Assembly (NCBI RefSeq): GCF_004363245.1 | Contig: NZ_SNYV01000004.1 | Location: 47,844-111,843 of the forward strand | Reading direction: 5' to 3' | From: Sphingobacterium yanglingense | GTDB taxonomy: Bacteria; Bacteroidota; Bacteroidia; Sphingobacteriales; Sphingobacteriaceae | DNA length: 64,000 nucleotides | In this document: positions 34,738 through 43,211 of the stretch, one piece after another | How the letters are laid out: each line of letters opens with the position of its first letter | Position numbering within the stretch: position 1 is the stretch's first letter | Notes under the pieces: model-generated | Told to the model about the DNA's origin: nothing | What the model saw: the letters and a program-made list of their open reading frames with translations, nothing else | The model's database searches: none | Position numbers and translations under genes: made by a program

Positions 34738-35928
34738 ATGAAAACAATTGACGATTTAAATTTTTCTGGTAAAAAGGCCTTAATCCGGGTCGATTTTAAT
34801 GTCCCTCTTGATGCTGATTTTAATATTACGGATGATAACAGAATTCAAGGAGCTGCACCTACAATAAAGAAAATCTTAGCCGATGGTGGATCTGTTGTAT
34901 TGATGTCTCACTTGGGGAGACCTAAAGAAGGACCAACAGATAAGTATTCGTTAAAGCATATCGTTTCACACCTTTCAAAGGTATTAGGGGTAGAAGTTCA
35001 GTTTGCGAACGATTGTATCGGCGCGGAAGCGTACGATAAATCGGCTAATTTGAAGGCTGGAGAAGTCCTGTTGTTGGAAAACCTTCGTTTTTATAAAGAG
35101 GAAGAAAAGGGAGATGTCGCTTTTGCGGAGAAACTCTCGAAATTGGGCGATGTATATGTTAATGATGCTTTTGGTACAGCACATCGTGCTCACGCATCTA
35201 CGGCGATCGTGGCGCAGTTTTTTCCAATAGCCAAATATTTTGGGTATTTGATGGCCGGTGAGCTTAATAATGCGGAGAAAGTACTTAATCATCCTAACAG
35301 ACCATTTACGGCCATTATGGGGGGAGCGAAAGTTTCCGATAAGATACAGTTGATCGAGTCTTTATTGGATAAAGTGGATAATCTTATTATCGGAGGCGGA
35401 ATGGCCTATACCTTTGTTAAAGCTCGAGGTGGCGAGATTGGTAAGTCATTAGTGGAGATGGATAAATTGGATCTTGCGAACGAACTGGTGAAAAAAGCAG
35501 AGGAGAAAGGGGTGAATTTAGTATTGCCTACTGACGCACAGATTGCTGATGCATTCTCGAATGATGCAACGACTTACGATGGTCCTAATGATCAGATTCC
35601 AGCGGATTTGCAAGGGTTGGATATCGGAAGTGAATCATCACGTCATTTTGCTGAAGTGATATCTGCGTCCAATACCTTGTTATGGAATGGACCTATGGGC
35701 GTGTTCGAGTTTGATACTTTTGCTACGGGAACAAAAGCTGTAGCCGATGCGATTGTAGCAGCGACAGAGCGAGGAGCCTTTTCATTAATCGGTGGAGGGG
35801 ATTCTGCAGCTGCTGTAGCCAAGTTTGGTATGACTGAGCATGTAAGCTATGTAAGTACCGGTGGAGGAGCGTTGTTGGAGTATATGGAAGGAAAAGAGTT
35901 GCCAGGAGTAGCGGCTATCAATTCATAG
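34738..35928 (+). CDS. pgk: phosphoglycerate kinase
   Basis: 396 residues. N-terminal RVDFNVPLD substrate-binding motif, [14 protein letters not shown], and the C-terminal nucleotide-binding [13 protein letters not shown] and [18 protein letters not shown] are all intact. The enzyme makes ATP from 1,3-bisphosphoglycerate in glycolysis and runs in reverse in gluconeogenesis. It has a strong terminator immediately downstream and probably its own promoter in the 86-nt gap after sppA. Confidence 0.97.
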   Translation: MKTIDDLNFSGKKALIRVDFNVPLDADFNITDDNRIQGAAPTIKKILADGGSVVLMSHLGRPKEGPTDKYSLKHIVSHLSKVLGVEVQFANDCIGAEAYDKSANLKAGEVLLLENLRFYKEEEKGDVAFAEKLSKLGDVYVNDAFGTAHRAHASTAIVAQFFPIAKYFGYLMAGELNNAEKVLNHPNRPFTAIMGGAKVSDKIQLIESLLDKVDNLIIGGGMAYTFVKARGGEIGKSLVEMDKLDLANELVKKAEEKGVNLVLPTDAQIADAFSNDATTYDGPNDQIPADLQGLDIGSESSRHFAEVISASNTLLWNGPMGVFEFDTFATGTKAVADAIVAATERGAFSLIGGGDSAAAVAKFGMTEHVSYVSTGGGALLEYMEGKELPGVAAINS

Positions 35929-35944
35929 TCACAAGAAATAGTAT

Positions 35945-35980
35945 AAGAAAAGGCCCGCAGTTAGCTGTGGGCCTTTTCTT
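35945..35980 (+). terminator. terminator after pgk
   Basis: 16-bp stem (35945-35960 with 35965-35980, one G-T pair) around TTAG, followed by A/T-rich sequence. The core GGCCCGCAG/CTGTGGGCC is very stable. Confidence 0.9.
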
Positions 35981-36004
35981 ATTGTGTTTTGGGGCATTGG
36001 GCAT

Positions 36005-36041
36005 AAAAAAAAGGATTTGTTTTAACAAATCCCTTTTTTTA
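36005..36041 (-). terminator. terminator of the tRNA-Cys/small-gene unit
   Basis: GGATTTGTT pairs with AACAAATCC, flanked by eight A on one side and seven T on the other (one bulged C). It lies 17 nt downstream of the stop of the 59-residue gene and can act on both strands. Confidence 0.85.
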
Positions 36042-36057
36042 TATGATAAGATCGAGC

Positions 36058-36237
36058 TTATTTAGCTTCAGCAGCTAATTGATTCAAAATCTCGTCGTTT
36101 TTAACGATTTGGCTATGCTTAGGCATTTTTGAACGTGAACCTAGTTCAACGTTAGTTCCCAAGCTTAGAAACTGAACTTCCATACGTGAAGTTGTTTTGT
36201 TTCTTCTATCTTTTCTTTTTAAACGTGTAACTCCCAT
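36058..36237 (-). CDS. 59-residue basic protein downstream of tRNA-Cys
   Basis: An intact small reading frame, MGVTRLKRKDRRNKTTSRME at the start, then VQFLSLGTNVELGSRSKMP and a C-terminal helix NDEILNQLAAEAK. The first 20 residues hold nine Lys or Arg, suggesting nucleic acid or ribosome contact. Starting 35 nt after the 3' end of tRNA-Cys and ending just before a terminator, it is probably cotranscribed with it. Frame, promoter and terminator all support it as a real gene. I do not recognise a named family. Confidence 0.75.
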   Translation of the reverse strand: MGVTRLKRKDRRNKTTSRMEVQFLSLGTNVELGSRSKMPKHSQIVKNDEILNQLAAEAK

Positions 36238-36271
36238 TTTAATATAATATTTTTTTGTACGTTAGAAAACG

Positions 36272-36342
36272 AGGTCGGAAGCGGATTCGAACCGCTGTAG
36301 GAGGTTTTGCAGACCTCAGCCTAGCCACTCGGCCATCCGACC
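36272..36342 (-). tRNA. tRNA-Cys (GCA)
   Basis: 71 nt on the minus strand. Acceptor stem GGTCGGA/TCCGACC (7 bp), anticodon arm GAGGT-CTGCAAA-ACCTC with anticodon GCA, T arm GCGG-TTCGAAT-CCGC, and a U discriminator as is usual for tRNA-Cys. The 3' CCA is not encoded. A good promoter lies 21 nt upstream. Confidence 0.97.
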
Positions 36343-36690
36343 CTTTACCCTCACCGGGCATGCAAAAGTAAACTTAAAAATTGAAAAAGCAAAATTAATT
36401 TCACAAAATGAATTTAGGGCGTAGGTTTAAATCGAAATGCAGATATGACGATATTTCCCTTACAGTGAAATTGGGGTATAAATTGATAGTCTTAATTTTT
36501 CTTTGTAGAAAGATGTTTACTTTTTATATGGAATAGGGCCTTTAAGCTGGTCTTAAAGCATTGTTATCTGGATTAGGTTTATATTCAGGGCTATCACATT
36601 TGAGTTTGGTATCAAATTTGAATAGATAGTAATTGATAGGATTGTCTGTTCAATTCCGTGTATTAAAAAAGAGTATTAAAAATAAACATT
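36343..36690. other. intergenic region between tRNA-Cys and the first beta-barrel gene
   Basis: 348 bp with no gene. It contains the minus-strand promoter for the tRNA (36363-36392). On the plus side, toward the beta-barrel gene at 36691, I see no clear -7 box; a sequence CAAATTTGAATAG (near 36613) is only partly similar. Confidence 0.6.
36363..36392 (-). promoter_or_regulatory. promoter of the tRNA-Cys unit
   Basis: On the minus strand, TTG (36392-36390), a 19-nt spacer and TACTTTTG (36370-36363) followed by CA fit the Bacteroidota consensus closely. The tRNA begins 21 nt downstream of the box. Confidence 0.75.
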
Positions 36691-37293
36691 ATGAAAAAAG
36701 TTTTACTAACATTAGGTGTTGCATTATTAACAGCAGTAGGAGCACAGGCTCAGATTGGTTATGGAGTAAAGGCGGGTGTTAACTTTCCTAAATTGAATTA
36801 TTCAGGTGGAAATTCAAGTTATAGCACTAGTACATCTACTAATTTCTATCTTTCGGGGTATGCAAACATTCCTGCGGCTTCTAATTTTACTATCCAACCA
36901 GGGGTGTCTTTACAAGGTAAAGGTGGTAAAGTTGAAGTGTTGAATACAACGACTACAACTAATTTGATGTCAATTGAAATTCCGGTTAATGCGGTGTATT
37001 ATATCCCTACTGGGGCATCTGGCTCTGTTTTTATTGGAGCGGGACCGTATGTCGGTTTTAATGTGTCTGGAAAAAATAAAGCAGGGGATGTGAAAACTGA
37101 TATTAAGTTTGGCTCGGACGCAGATAAGATGAAAGTGGTTGACTATGGTGCTAATTTTCAGTTGGGCTATAAAATGGCTAACGGTCTGTTGATTAACGGA
37201 GGTTATGGTTTAGGACTGGGCAACATGTCAAATGTCAGCGGTTTGAAAGTTAAAAACAATGTATTCTCAGTAGGTATTGGTTTCGAGATTTAA
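36691..37293 (+). CDS. outer membrane beta-barrel protein (porin/PorT-like)
   Basis: 200 residues with a signal peptide (MKKVLLTLGVALLTAVGAQA) and an eight-strand-type barrel rich in alternating hydrophobic strands, ending in the typical GIGFEI. Blocks such as YGVKAGVNFPKL and GAGPYVGFNVSGK match the Bacteroidota 'outer membrane beta-barrel' (porT-related) proteins. It is an outer membrane protein of unknown ligand. The gene at 37445 encodes a divergent paralogue. Confidence 0.83.
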   Translation: MKKVLLTLGVALLTAVGAQAQIGYGVKAGVNFPKLNYSGGNSSYSTSTSTNFYLSGYANIPAASNFTIQPGVSLQGKGGKVEVLNTTTTTNLMSIEIPVNAVYYIPTGASGSVFIGAGPYVGFNVSGKNKAGDVKTDIKFGSDADKMKVVDYGANFQLGYKMANGLLINGGYGLGLGNMSNVSGLKVKNNVFSVGIGFEI

Positions 37294-37321
37294 TCAGTAC
37301 ACTTAAAGTAAGCAAAATATG

Positions 37322-37351
37322 CCCCTTGGAGTTTTATCCAAGGGGTTTTTT
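37322..37351 (+). terminator. terminator after the first beta-barrel gene
   Basis: CCCCTTGGA (37322-37330) pairs with TCCAAGGGG (37337-37345) around a 6-nt loop, followed by TTTTTT. Confidence 0.9.
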
Positions 37352-37359
37352 ATTTAAAA

Positions 37360-37419
37360 CGAATATGATACAAGAATAACAAATCTTGTCTGTTAGATTC
37401 AACGAATAATATTTATCTT
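37360..37419 (+). repeat. 60-bp direct repeat, copy 1 (upstream of beta-barrel gene)
   Basis: 59 of 60 bases match the copy at 38143-38202, 783 bp away. Copy 1 includes a TATCTTCG sequence at its end, which breaks the -7 box consensus by one base compared with copy 2. Confidence 0.9.
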
Positions 37420-37444
37420 CGTTGCTTACTGACTTAATAACCTA

Positions 37445-38122
37445 ATGAACTATAAGATTTTAATTTTTGTTTTTCTTTGTTCTGTGACCAATTCAGCGTT
37501 TTCTCAGATGCGCTACGGTGTTGTTATCGGGGGTAACCTATCAAGATTAGCGGTTCCTGATAATAATCCTACATCTAAACTTGGAGCAGGTGCTTTTGTC
37601 GGAGTCTATGCAGATGTTGCATTGAGTTCGACCTTGTCTATCAGGTCTGGGTTGAATTTTCAACACATAGGCGTTAAAAACGATTTTGCAAAAGTCGGCT
37701 CGGTAGAACGTCGTATAAATTATTTAGAACTTCCAGTTCATGTAACATATTCTATATCTGTTCCTGAGACAGGGAATTTTCTGATTGGAGTTGGACCTTT
37801 TGTAGGCTTGCAATTAAGTGGAAGGGAAAAGAAGAAATGGGAGGGTATTGATGCCGCGAATGGAGATGTTTCGTTCCCTTCAGGAGTTTTTGAATCGGAC
37901 ATTGTCTATTCGGGAGATCATGCTTCAATGAATCGGTTTGACTATGGAATCAGTTCTCTATTGGGCTATAAATTTAATAGCGGGTTGTTTATTCGTGCAG
38001 GATATAACATAGGGTTAGCACGGTTGAACAAAAGACAAGAGGAATTTCAGTTTAATATTACTCAAAAAGAATATAAGGAAAAAAGTCGTATCGTTTCTTT
38101 TGGGGTAGGGTTTGAGTTTTAA
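37445..38122 (+). CDS. outer membrane beta-barrel protein, paralogue
   Basis: 225 residues. The signal peptide (about 1-20, ending SAFS) is followed by a barrel with MRYGVVIGGNLSRL, NYLELPVHVTYSI, GVGPFVGLQLSG and the terminal SFGVGFEF. It resembles the upstream protein in architecture and in the blocks ELPVxVxY and GxGPxVG, but is longer. The gene and its 3' flank are bracketed by the 60-bp repeat pair whose second copy is the lipA promoter region. The function in the outer membrane is unknown. Confidence 0.82.
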   Translation: MNYKILIFVFLCSVTNSAFSQMRYGVVIGGNLSRLAVPDNNPTSKLGAGAFVGVYADVALSSTLSIRSGLNFQHIGVKNDFAKVGSVERRINYLELPVHVTYSISVPETGNFLIGVGPFVGLQLSGREKKKWEGIDAANGDVSFPSGVFESDIVYSGDHASMNRFDYGISSLLGYKFNSGLFIRAGYNIGLARLNKRQEEFQFNITQKEYKEKSRIVSFGVGFEF

Positions 38123-38142
38123 GCGTGATGCGGATCTGTTCC

Positions 38143-38202
38143 CGAATATGATACAAGACTAACAAATCTTGTCTGTTAGATTCAACGAATAATATTTATC
38201 TT
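38143..38202 (+). repeat. 60-bp direct repeat, copy 2 (upstream of lipA)
   Basis: The matching copy of 37360-37419, differing at one base (C instead of A at the position corresponding to 37376). It runs into the lipA -7 box, so the repeat covers most of the lipA promoter. Confidence 0.9.
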
Positions 38203-38204
38203 TG
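38197..38204 (+). promoter_or_regulatory. -7 box (TATCTTTG) directly before lipA
   Basis: TATCTTTG is followed by only TGCT and then the lipA ATG at 38209, suggesting a leaderless or nearly leaderless message. Confidence 0.6.
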
Positions 38205-38208
38205 TGCT

Positions 38209-39090
38209 ATGATAGAATTACCTGTTATACCCGTGAATCAGACGCAGCGTAAACCAGATTGGTTACGTGTAAAGCTTCCCGTAGGGAAAGAATATAGGCA
38301 TGTGCGTAGCTTAGTGGATGAGCATAAGCTTCATACGATTTGTGAAAGTGGGAATTGTCCGAATATGGGCGAGTGTTGGGGGGCAGGTACAGCTACCTTT
38401 ATGATTCTAGGTAATATCTGTACACGCTCTTGTTCGTTTTGCGCGGTAGCTACAGGAAGACCTCTTCCGGTGGATGTGGATGAGCCGAATCGTGTTGCTA
38501 CCTCTGTTAAACTGATGGGGGTAAAACACTGCGTGATTACTTCGGTAGACCGGGATGATCTGAAAGATGGTGGTTCTATTATCTGGGCAGAGACCATTGA
38601 AGCAATACGTAGAGAAAGTCCAGAAACGACATTAGAGACCTTATTGCCCGATTTCAAAGGACAATGGGACAATTTGGACCGTGTCATTGCAGTGCGTCCA
38701 GAAGTGGTATCCCACAATTTAGAAACCGTTCGTCGTTTGACCAGAGAAGTACGTATACAGGCAAAGTATGACCGTTCTTTGGAGTGTTTGCGCCGTATTT
38801 CGGAAGCAGGATTACGCACAAAGTCTGGCATTATGTTAGGACTGGGAGAAACGGAAGAAGATGTGATAGAGGCAATGCAAGACCTGTATAATGTGGGAGT
38901 GCATATCTTGACGTTAGGACAGTATTTACAGCCAACAAAAGCGCACCATCCGGTCGTTGATTGGATTACTCCAGCTCAATTCGATAAATACAAAGAAATT
39001 GGTCTGAAAATGGGCTTTAAATATGTAGAGTCTGGACCATTGGTTCGTTCTTCCTATCACGCAGAGAAACATTTGTTCGATATGCAGTAA
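38209..39090 (+). CDS. lipA: lipoyl synthase
   Basis: 293 residues with both iron-sulfur cluster motifs of LipA: the auxiliary cluster ligands C45, C50, C56 ([12 protein letters not shown]) and the radical SAM CxxxCxxC at C71, C75, C78 (CTRSCSFC). The C-terminal RSSYHAE motif supplies the serine that caps the auxiliary cluster. The enzyme inserts two sulfur atoms into protein-bound octanoyl groups to make lipoyl cofactor. The start has the typical MIELPVIP sequence. It is transcribed alone and ends in a two-way terminator. Confidence 0.97.
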   Translation: MIELPVIPVNQTQRKPDWLRVKLPVGKEYRHVRSLVDEHKLHTICESGNCPNMGECWGAGTATFMILGNICTRSCSFCAVATGRPLPVDVDEPNRVATSVKLMGVKHCVITSVDRDDLKDGGSIIWAETIEAIRRESPETTLETLLPDFKGQWDNLDRVIAVRPEVVSHNLETVRRLTREVRIQAKYDRSLECLRRISEAGLRTKSGIMLGLGETEEDVIEAMQDLYNVGVHILTLGQYLQPTKAHHPVVDWITPAQFDKYKEIGLKMGFKYVESGPLVRSSYHAEKHLFDMQ

Positions 39091-39105
39091 TAGCAATCAT
39101 TATAT

Positions 39106-39142
39106 AAAAAAGGGATAACTAGATTAGAGTTATCCTTTTTTT
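39106..39142. terminator. bidirectional terminator between lipA and amidohydrolase
   Basis: GGATAACT (39113-39120) pairs with AGTTATCC (39128-39135), flanked by A and T runs (one bulged G); it serves the two convergent genes. Confidence 0.85.
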
Positions 39143-39166
39143 ATGTCATATCGTGTCGCTGAAAGT

Positions 39167-40810
39167 TTAGCGGGCAGCCCGATGAAATACAGTCTCGCCT
39201 CCAATCACTGTCCGTAGTGTTTTTACTTTACGGATATCTTCTACTGGAATCTCCATGATATCCTTTTCCAATAGCACAAAGTCGGCATCTTTACCTTTTT
39301 CAATCGAACCTCTTTTCTTTTCCTCAAAGCAAGAAAAAGCGGCCCATATGGTCATTCCTCTTAAGGCTTCTTCTCGGCTAAGGGCATTCTCCATTTGAAA
39401 ACCTCCTGCCGGATATCCTGAATTATCAACCCGGGCAATGGCTGCATGGAAACCATATAAAGGGTTGAAATGTTCAATGGGGAAATCAGATCCTATCGCT
39501 ACTTTGCCATATTGTTTTAATAAATCTTTATAGGCGTAAGCTCCTTTGATTCTTTCGTCGCCTAGTCTTTGTGGAGCCCAGTACATATCAGATGTCGCGT
39601 GTGTGGGCTGTATCGAAGGAATGATATGAAACTTGTTGAATTTAGCAAAGTCGTTTGGAGCGATTATTTGTGCATGTTCAATACGCCATCTTCTTGCTTT
39701 ATTGTCCGTAAGATATTTGCCGTATACGTCGAGTATCAAGCGATTTGCCGAATCACCTATCGCATGGGTATTCACTTGAAACTTGCTGTCGGCCAGTTTT
39801 TTGATGGTTTGGTCAAACTGCTCTTCGGTATGCAATAAAAAGCCTTTGGTGGGCGCATCATGGTAGTGTTCTAAAAGACAGGCTCCCCGAGATCCAAGTG
39901 CACCGTCTGCTAATAGTTTGATCGATCTTATGTTCAACCGATCACTTTCGAAGATGTCTTCTTTGATATATCGGTCTATTTGTGAAGGGTCAGCAAGGAT
40001 CATCGCATAATCCCTGATTTTGAGTTGCCCCTTGGCATAAAATGTCTTAAGGTAGTCAAGTTCTTCGTCATTAAGGCCAGCATCAACGATGCTGGTCAAA
40101 CCTACGGCTACAAGTGAGTCCTGTGCTTGTTGCAGGAAACGGAGTGTACTCTGTTCGTCGTGCTTGGGAAGGTATTTACTGACTAAGGGCATCGCATTGT
40201 CTATGAGTAAGCCATCAGGCTTACCATGAGCATCTTTGGAGATAACTCCGCCCTGGACATCAAGCACCGTATCCAGATGTGCTATCCGTAAGGCCGCAGA
40301 GTTGACCAAAGCCGCATGGTAATCAATACGAGAGAGATAAATAGGGATGTCTGGAAAGTATTTATCTAAACTATCTTTTGTTGGAAAAGCCTTGCCCGGC
40401 CAGAGATTTTGGTCCCAGCCACCACCTATAATCCATTTTTTATCTGGATTTTTGTGTTTATACTGCTGTAACCTGTCAATGAGTTCTTCTATGGATTTTG
40501 TGCCGTTGAGGTCGACCTCCTGAAATAGGTTAGCCAACTCAAAATAGTGGGCATGGGCATCGTAGAAACCAGGGTAAACAGGGGATTGATGGGCGTCGAT
40601 AGTTTCTTTGGCCTTATAGCGTTTCAAAATGTCTTTTGAGCTACCGATGTCAATGAAAATACCATTCTTTACAGCAAATGCTTCATGCATGCTGAAAGAA
40701 GAGTCTACGCTGTATACTCTCGCATTGTGTACAATGAGATCTACTTCTGTATTGCTGGTACAGCGGATAAATAGAAGCGTCGTTAACAAAAATAAAATTG
40801 CACTTTTCAT
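39167..40810 (-). CDS. YtcJ-like amidohydrolase, predicted lipoprotein
   Basis: 547 residues with a lipoprotein signal peptide ending FIRC (C17). The amidohydrolase_3 fold is marked by the metal ligands HAHYFE (HxH), later NTHAIGDSANRLILDVYG and IGSDFPIEHFNP with its Asp ligand. YtcJ-like enzymes are zinc- or iron-dependent hydrolases with varied substrates; NfdA (N-substituted formamide deformylase) is one known member. The substrate here is unknown. Being a periplasmic lipoprotein is common for this family in Bacteroidota. It ends close to the lipA terminator. Confidence 0.88.
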   Translation of the reverse strand: MKSAILFLLTTLLFIRCTSNTEVDLIVHNARVYSVDSSFSMHEAFAVKNGIFIDIGSSKDILKRYKAKETIDAHQSPVYPGFYDAHAHYFELANLFQEVDLNGTKSIEELIDRLQQYKHKNPDKKWIIGGGWDQNLWPGKAFPTKDSLDKYFPDIPIYLSRIDYHAALVNSAALRIAHLDTVLDVQGGVISKDAHGKPDGLLIDNAMPLVSKYLPKHDEQSTLRFLQQAQDSLVAVGLTSIVDAGLNDEELDYLKTFYAKGQLKIRDYAMILADPSQIDRYIKEDIFESDRLNIRSIKLLADGALGSRGACLLEHYHDAPTKGFLLHTEEQFDQTIKKLADSKFQVNTHAIGDSANRLILDVYGKYLTDNKARRWRIEHAQIIAPNDFAKFNKFHIIPSIQPTHATSDMYWAPQRLGDERIKGAYAYKDLLKQYGKVAIGSDFPIEHFNPLYGFHAAIARVDNSGYPAGGFQMENALSREEALRGMTIWAAFSCFEEKKRGSIEKGKDADFVLLEKDIMEIPVEDIRKVKTLRTVIGGETVFHRAAR

Positions 40811-40893
40811 AATAGGAGGTTGTTCTACACTTTTTCTTAAAAATACTCATTTTCAAGAAGAAAAAAAACTGTTGGCTTTTGGAGGCGATATAA

Positions 40894-40929
40894 AAAGAGC
40901 GCTCCATGTCAATTCATGGAGCGCTCTTT
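40894..40929 (-). terminator. terminator after the NifU-like gene
   Basis: A perfect 15-bp stem (40894-40908 with 40915-40929) with a 6-nt loop; on the minus strand it is followed by TTTTTATA. It lies 24 nt past the stop of the NifU-like gene. Confidence 0.9.
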
Positions 40930-40953
40930 CTGCTATAGGAATTCGTTGTTTGC

Positions 40954-41508
40954 TTACATTGCTTCGGCAACGACCTCTTCCACTTCAGGGACCATACGTT
41001 TTAAAAGTCCTTCAATACCCGCTTTAAGCGTGATAGTAGAAGAAGGACATCCACTGCATGAACCTCTCAGCTCTACTGTAACGATACCTTCCTGAAAAGA
41101 TTTATAGGCTATAGCACCACCGTCTTGCTCTACCGCAGGGCGAACATAGTCGTGAAGAACCTGTTGGATTTTTATCTCTGTCTCTGTTCCTTCAAAAGAA
41201 ACATCTTCGTCGCTCACCACTTCCTGTACCTTCAGCTCAGACTCTACTGCACCTTTTACGAAGTCTTTCAGTATTGCTTCAATATCATTCCACTCTGCAT
41301 CCTCCGATTTTGTCACGGTAACAAAATTACTCGCAAAGAATACGCCTGTTACGAAGTTAAATTTGAATAGTTCTTTTGCGAAAGGAGATTCTTGTGCTCT
41401 TTCTCTATCCGGATAGTCCACACTACCATTGATAAGTAGCTTGTTGACCAAGAACTTCATCGTCGCTGGATTCGGTGTGCTTTCTGTATATACGTTTATT
41501 GTTGCCAT
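40954..41508 (-). CDS. NifU-like iron-sulfur scaffold protein (Nfu type)
   Basis: 184 residues in two parts: an Nfu N-terminal domain (about 4-92, beginning VYTESTPNPATMKFL) and a NifU C-terminal domain (about 110-184) with the cluster-binding pair C151 and C154 in GSCSGCPSS. Two such subunits share a 4Fe-4S cluster and pass it to target enzymes. The lipA product nearby is a 4Fe-4S enzyme known to depend on Nfu in other bacteria. Its leader carries the 30-nt element shared with alaS. Confidence 0.93.
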   Translation of the reverse strand: MATINVYTESTPNPATMKFLVNKLLINGSVDYPDRERAQESPFAKELFKFNFVTGVFFASNFVTVTKSEDAEWNDIEAILKDFVKGAVESELKVQEVVSDEDVSFEGTETEIKIQQVLHDYVRPAVEQDGGAIAYKSFQEGIVTVELRGSCSGCPSSTITLKAGIEGLLKRMVPEVEEVVAEAM

Positions 41509-41515
41509 TTTCTTG

Positions 41516-41545
41516 TTTTAAAGTTATGAAAGTTATAAAAGTGAT
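41516..41545 (-). promoter_or_regulatory. 30-nt leader element of the NifU-like gene shared with alaS
   Basis: Located 7 nt before the start codon. On the minus strand it matches 27 of 30 bases of the alaS leader element at 27310-27339, with TTATAACTT-like nonamers and a TTTAAAA end. Confidence 0.6.
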
Positions 41546-41660
41546 CAAGAAGTCACCATTATCCCTTTATCTTATGTCATCCAAAGATAATCTATATGTA
41601 TATGATCCACGTCATTGTTTCGTAAAACCTTACGGTTCAAGAGAGGAGCATAGGATAGAT

Positions 41661-43010
41661 TTATAGCGAAACCCCTGTATAATTCGATGGACTGATATTT
41701 TTTATCTCTTCTTTAACTATATCAGATACATTGAGACCATCAACAAATGCGGCAATAGTTTCCTGTGTCACCTGTGTATTTGTACGGGTCAAGTCCTTTA
41801 ATGCCTCGTAAGGCTTAGGGTATCCTTCACGACGTAAAATCGTTTGTATCGCTTCGGCAACAACAGCCCAATTGTTCGCTAGATCTTTCTCAAGAGCGGA
41901 TTCGTTGAGTATTAATTTGCCTATGCCCCTTAGCGAAGATTTGATCGCAATCATGGTATGAGCTAGAGGTACGCCTATATTCCGCAATACAGTAGAATCT
42001 GTAAGGTCACGTTGCAACCTAGATATCGGCAATTTGGCAGATAGGTGCTCGAATAGTGCATTTGCAAGTCCTAGATTGCCCTCTGCATTTTCAAAATCAA
42101 TAGGGTTCACTTTGTGCGGCATAGCAGAAGAACCGATTTGGCCTGCTGTGATCTTCTGTTTGAAATAGTCCATCGAGATATACGTCCATATATCTCTGCA
42201 CAGATCAATAAGAATATTGTTTATTCGTTTTAAAGCATCACAACTTGCTGCAAAATTGTCGTAGTGTTCGATCTGCGTGGTAGTCTGTGAGCGGTCTAGT
42301 CCTAGTTGCTCATTGACAAATGCATTTCCAAAAGCAACCCAATCGTGAGTGGGGTAGGCAACAAAATGTGCGTTAAAGTTGCCTGTTGCACCACCGAATT
42401 TTGCCGAGTGAGGTACACTTTGGAGTAGATTAACTTGTTTTTCCAGACGTTCTACAAAAACTTTAATCTCTTTGCCCAGTCGGGTAGGGGAAGCAGGCTG
42501 GCCATGTGTACGTGCTAGCATAGCAACATCGCTCCATTCTTCAGATAGTTTTTTAAGTTCGTTGATTACGGATTGTATGCCGGGAAGGTAGACTTGATTT
42601 AATGCTTCTTTCCAAGCGTATGGGATAGCCGTATTATTAATATCCTGTGATGTCAATCCAAAATGTATAAATTCTAAAGAATCGTGTAACCCTAGTTTCT
42701 CGAATTCATTTTTTAGAAAGTACTCTACAGCTTTAACATCATGGTTGGTCACTTTCTCCGTATCTTTAATCCATTGGGCATCCTCAAGGGTGAACTCTTC
42801 GTATATCTTACGTAGTTTTTCATTTAAAGAGCCATCAAAATGTGCTAATTGTGGAATTCCGGATTGTGCCAAAGCAATGAAGTACTCCACTTCTACCAAA
42901 ACACGGTGTTTGATTAAAGAGAACTCCGAAAAATAAGGGGATAATTCTTGAGTGGCATTGTGGTATCGTCCGTCGATAGGAGTAACAGCCGTTAACGCTG
43001 ATAATGTCAT
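41661..43010 (-). CDS. purB: adenylosuccinate lyase
   Basis: 449 residues from the ATG at 43010, which gives the family start TLSALTAVTPIDGRYHN. It belongs to the fumarase/aspartase superfamily; the signature SSAMPHKVNPIDFENAEGNL carries the catalytic Ser loop and THGQPASPTRLGKE a second active-site region. PurB acts twice in purine synthesis, on SAICAR and on adenylosuccinate, releasing fumarate. A longer in-frame start at 43094, just after the promoter, would add 28 residues (MGMVITCLTLEIEE...) and cannot be fully excluded. Confidence 0.95.
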   Translation of the reverse strand: MTLSALTAVTPIDGRYHNATQELSPYFSEFSLIKHRVLVEVEYFIALAQSGIPQLAHFDGSLNEKLRKIYEEFTLEDAQWIKDTEKVTNHDVKAVEYFLKNEFEKLGLHDSLEFIHFGLTSQDINNTAIPYAWKEALNQVYLPGIQSVINELKKLSEEWSDVAMLARTHGQPASPTRLGKEIKVFVERLEKQVNLLQSVPHSAKFGGATGNFNAHFVAYPTHDWVAFGNAFVNEQLGLDRSQTTTQIEHYDNFAASCDALKRINNILIDLCRDIWTYISMDYFKQKITAGQIGSSAMPHKVNPIDFENAEGNLGLANALFEHLSAKLPISRLQRDLTDSTVLRNIGVPLAHTMIAIKSSLRGIGKLILNESALEKDLANNWAVVAEAIQTILRREGYPKPYEALKDLTRTNTQVTQETIAAFVDGLNVSDIVKEEIKNISPSNYTGVSL

Positions 43011-43105
43011 TTTCTGTGGAATTAATAAGTCAAAAGTAAATAAGCTGGGCTGTTCTTCTATTTCTAAAGTCAAACAAGTAATCACCATGCCCATCTTAGG
43101 TACTG

Positions 43106-43138
43106 CAAAAGTACAAAAAACAGTTACTTTTTTAGCAA
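43106..43138 (-). promoter_or_regulatory. promoter of purB
   Basis: Minus strand: TTG (43138-43136), a 22-nt spacer and TACTTTTG (43113-43106) followed by CA. It lies 95 nt before the preferred start and 11 nt before the upstream in-frame ATG at 43094. Confidence 0.6.
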
Positions 43139-43152
43139 TTAAAGGATAATAA

Positions 43153-43184
43153 AAAAGCCCGTGTCATTAAGAACACGGGCTTTT
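43153..43184 (-). terminator. terminator after the small lipoprotein gene
   Basis: AAAAGCCCGTGT (43153-43164) pairs with ACACGGGCTTTT (43173-43184) around an 8-nt loop. It ends the unit that starts at the promoter near 43617, upstream of purB. Confidence 0.9.
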
Positions 43185-43211
43185 GTAGGAGTATTTTAAC
43201 TCTTTTTCGGA

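Noticed and set aside
36691..38122. Insertion sequence or transposon carrying the second beta-barrel gene
   Set aside because: There is no transposase and the flanking repeats are direct, promoter-containing and 60 bp long, so duplication by recombination explains them better.
43011..43094. 28-residue N-terminal extension of PurB
   Set aside because: The extension has no resemblance to PurB starts and the internal ATG gives the canonical MTLSALTAVTPIDGRY; the closeness of the promoter to the first ATG leaves some doubt, so it is noted in the gene entry.
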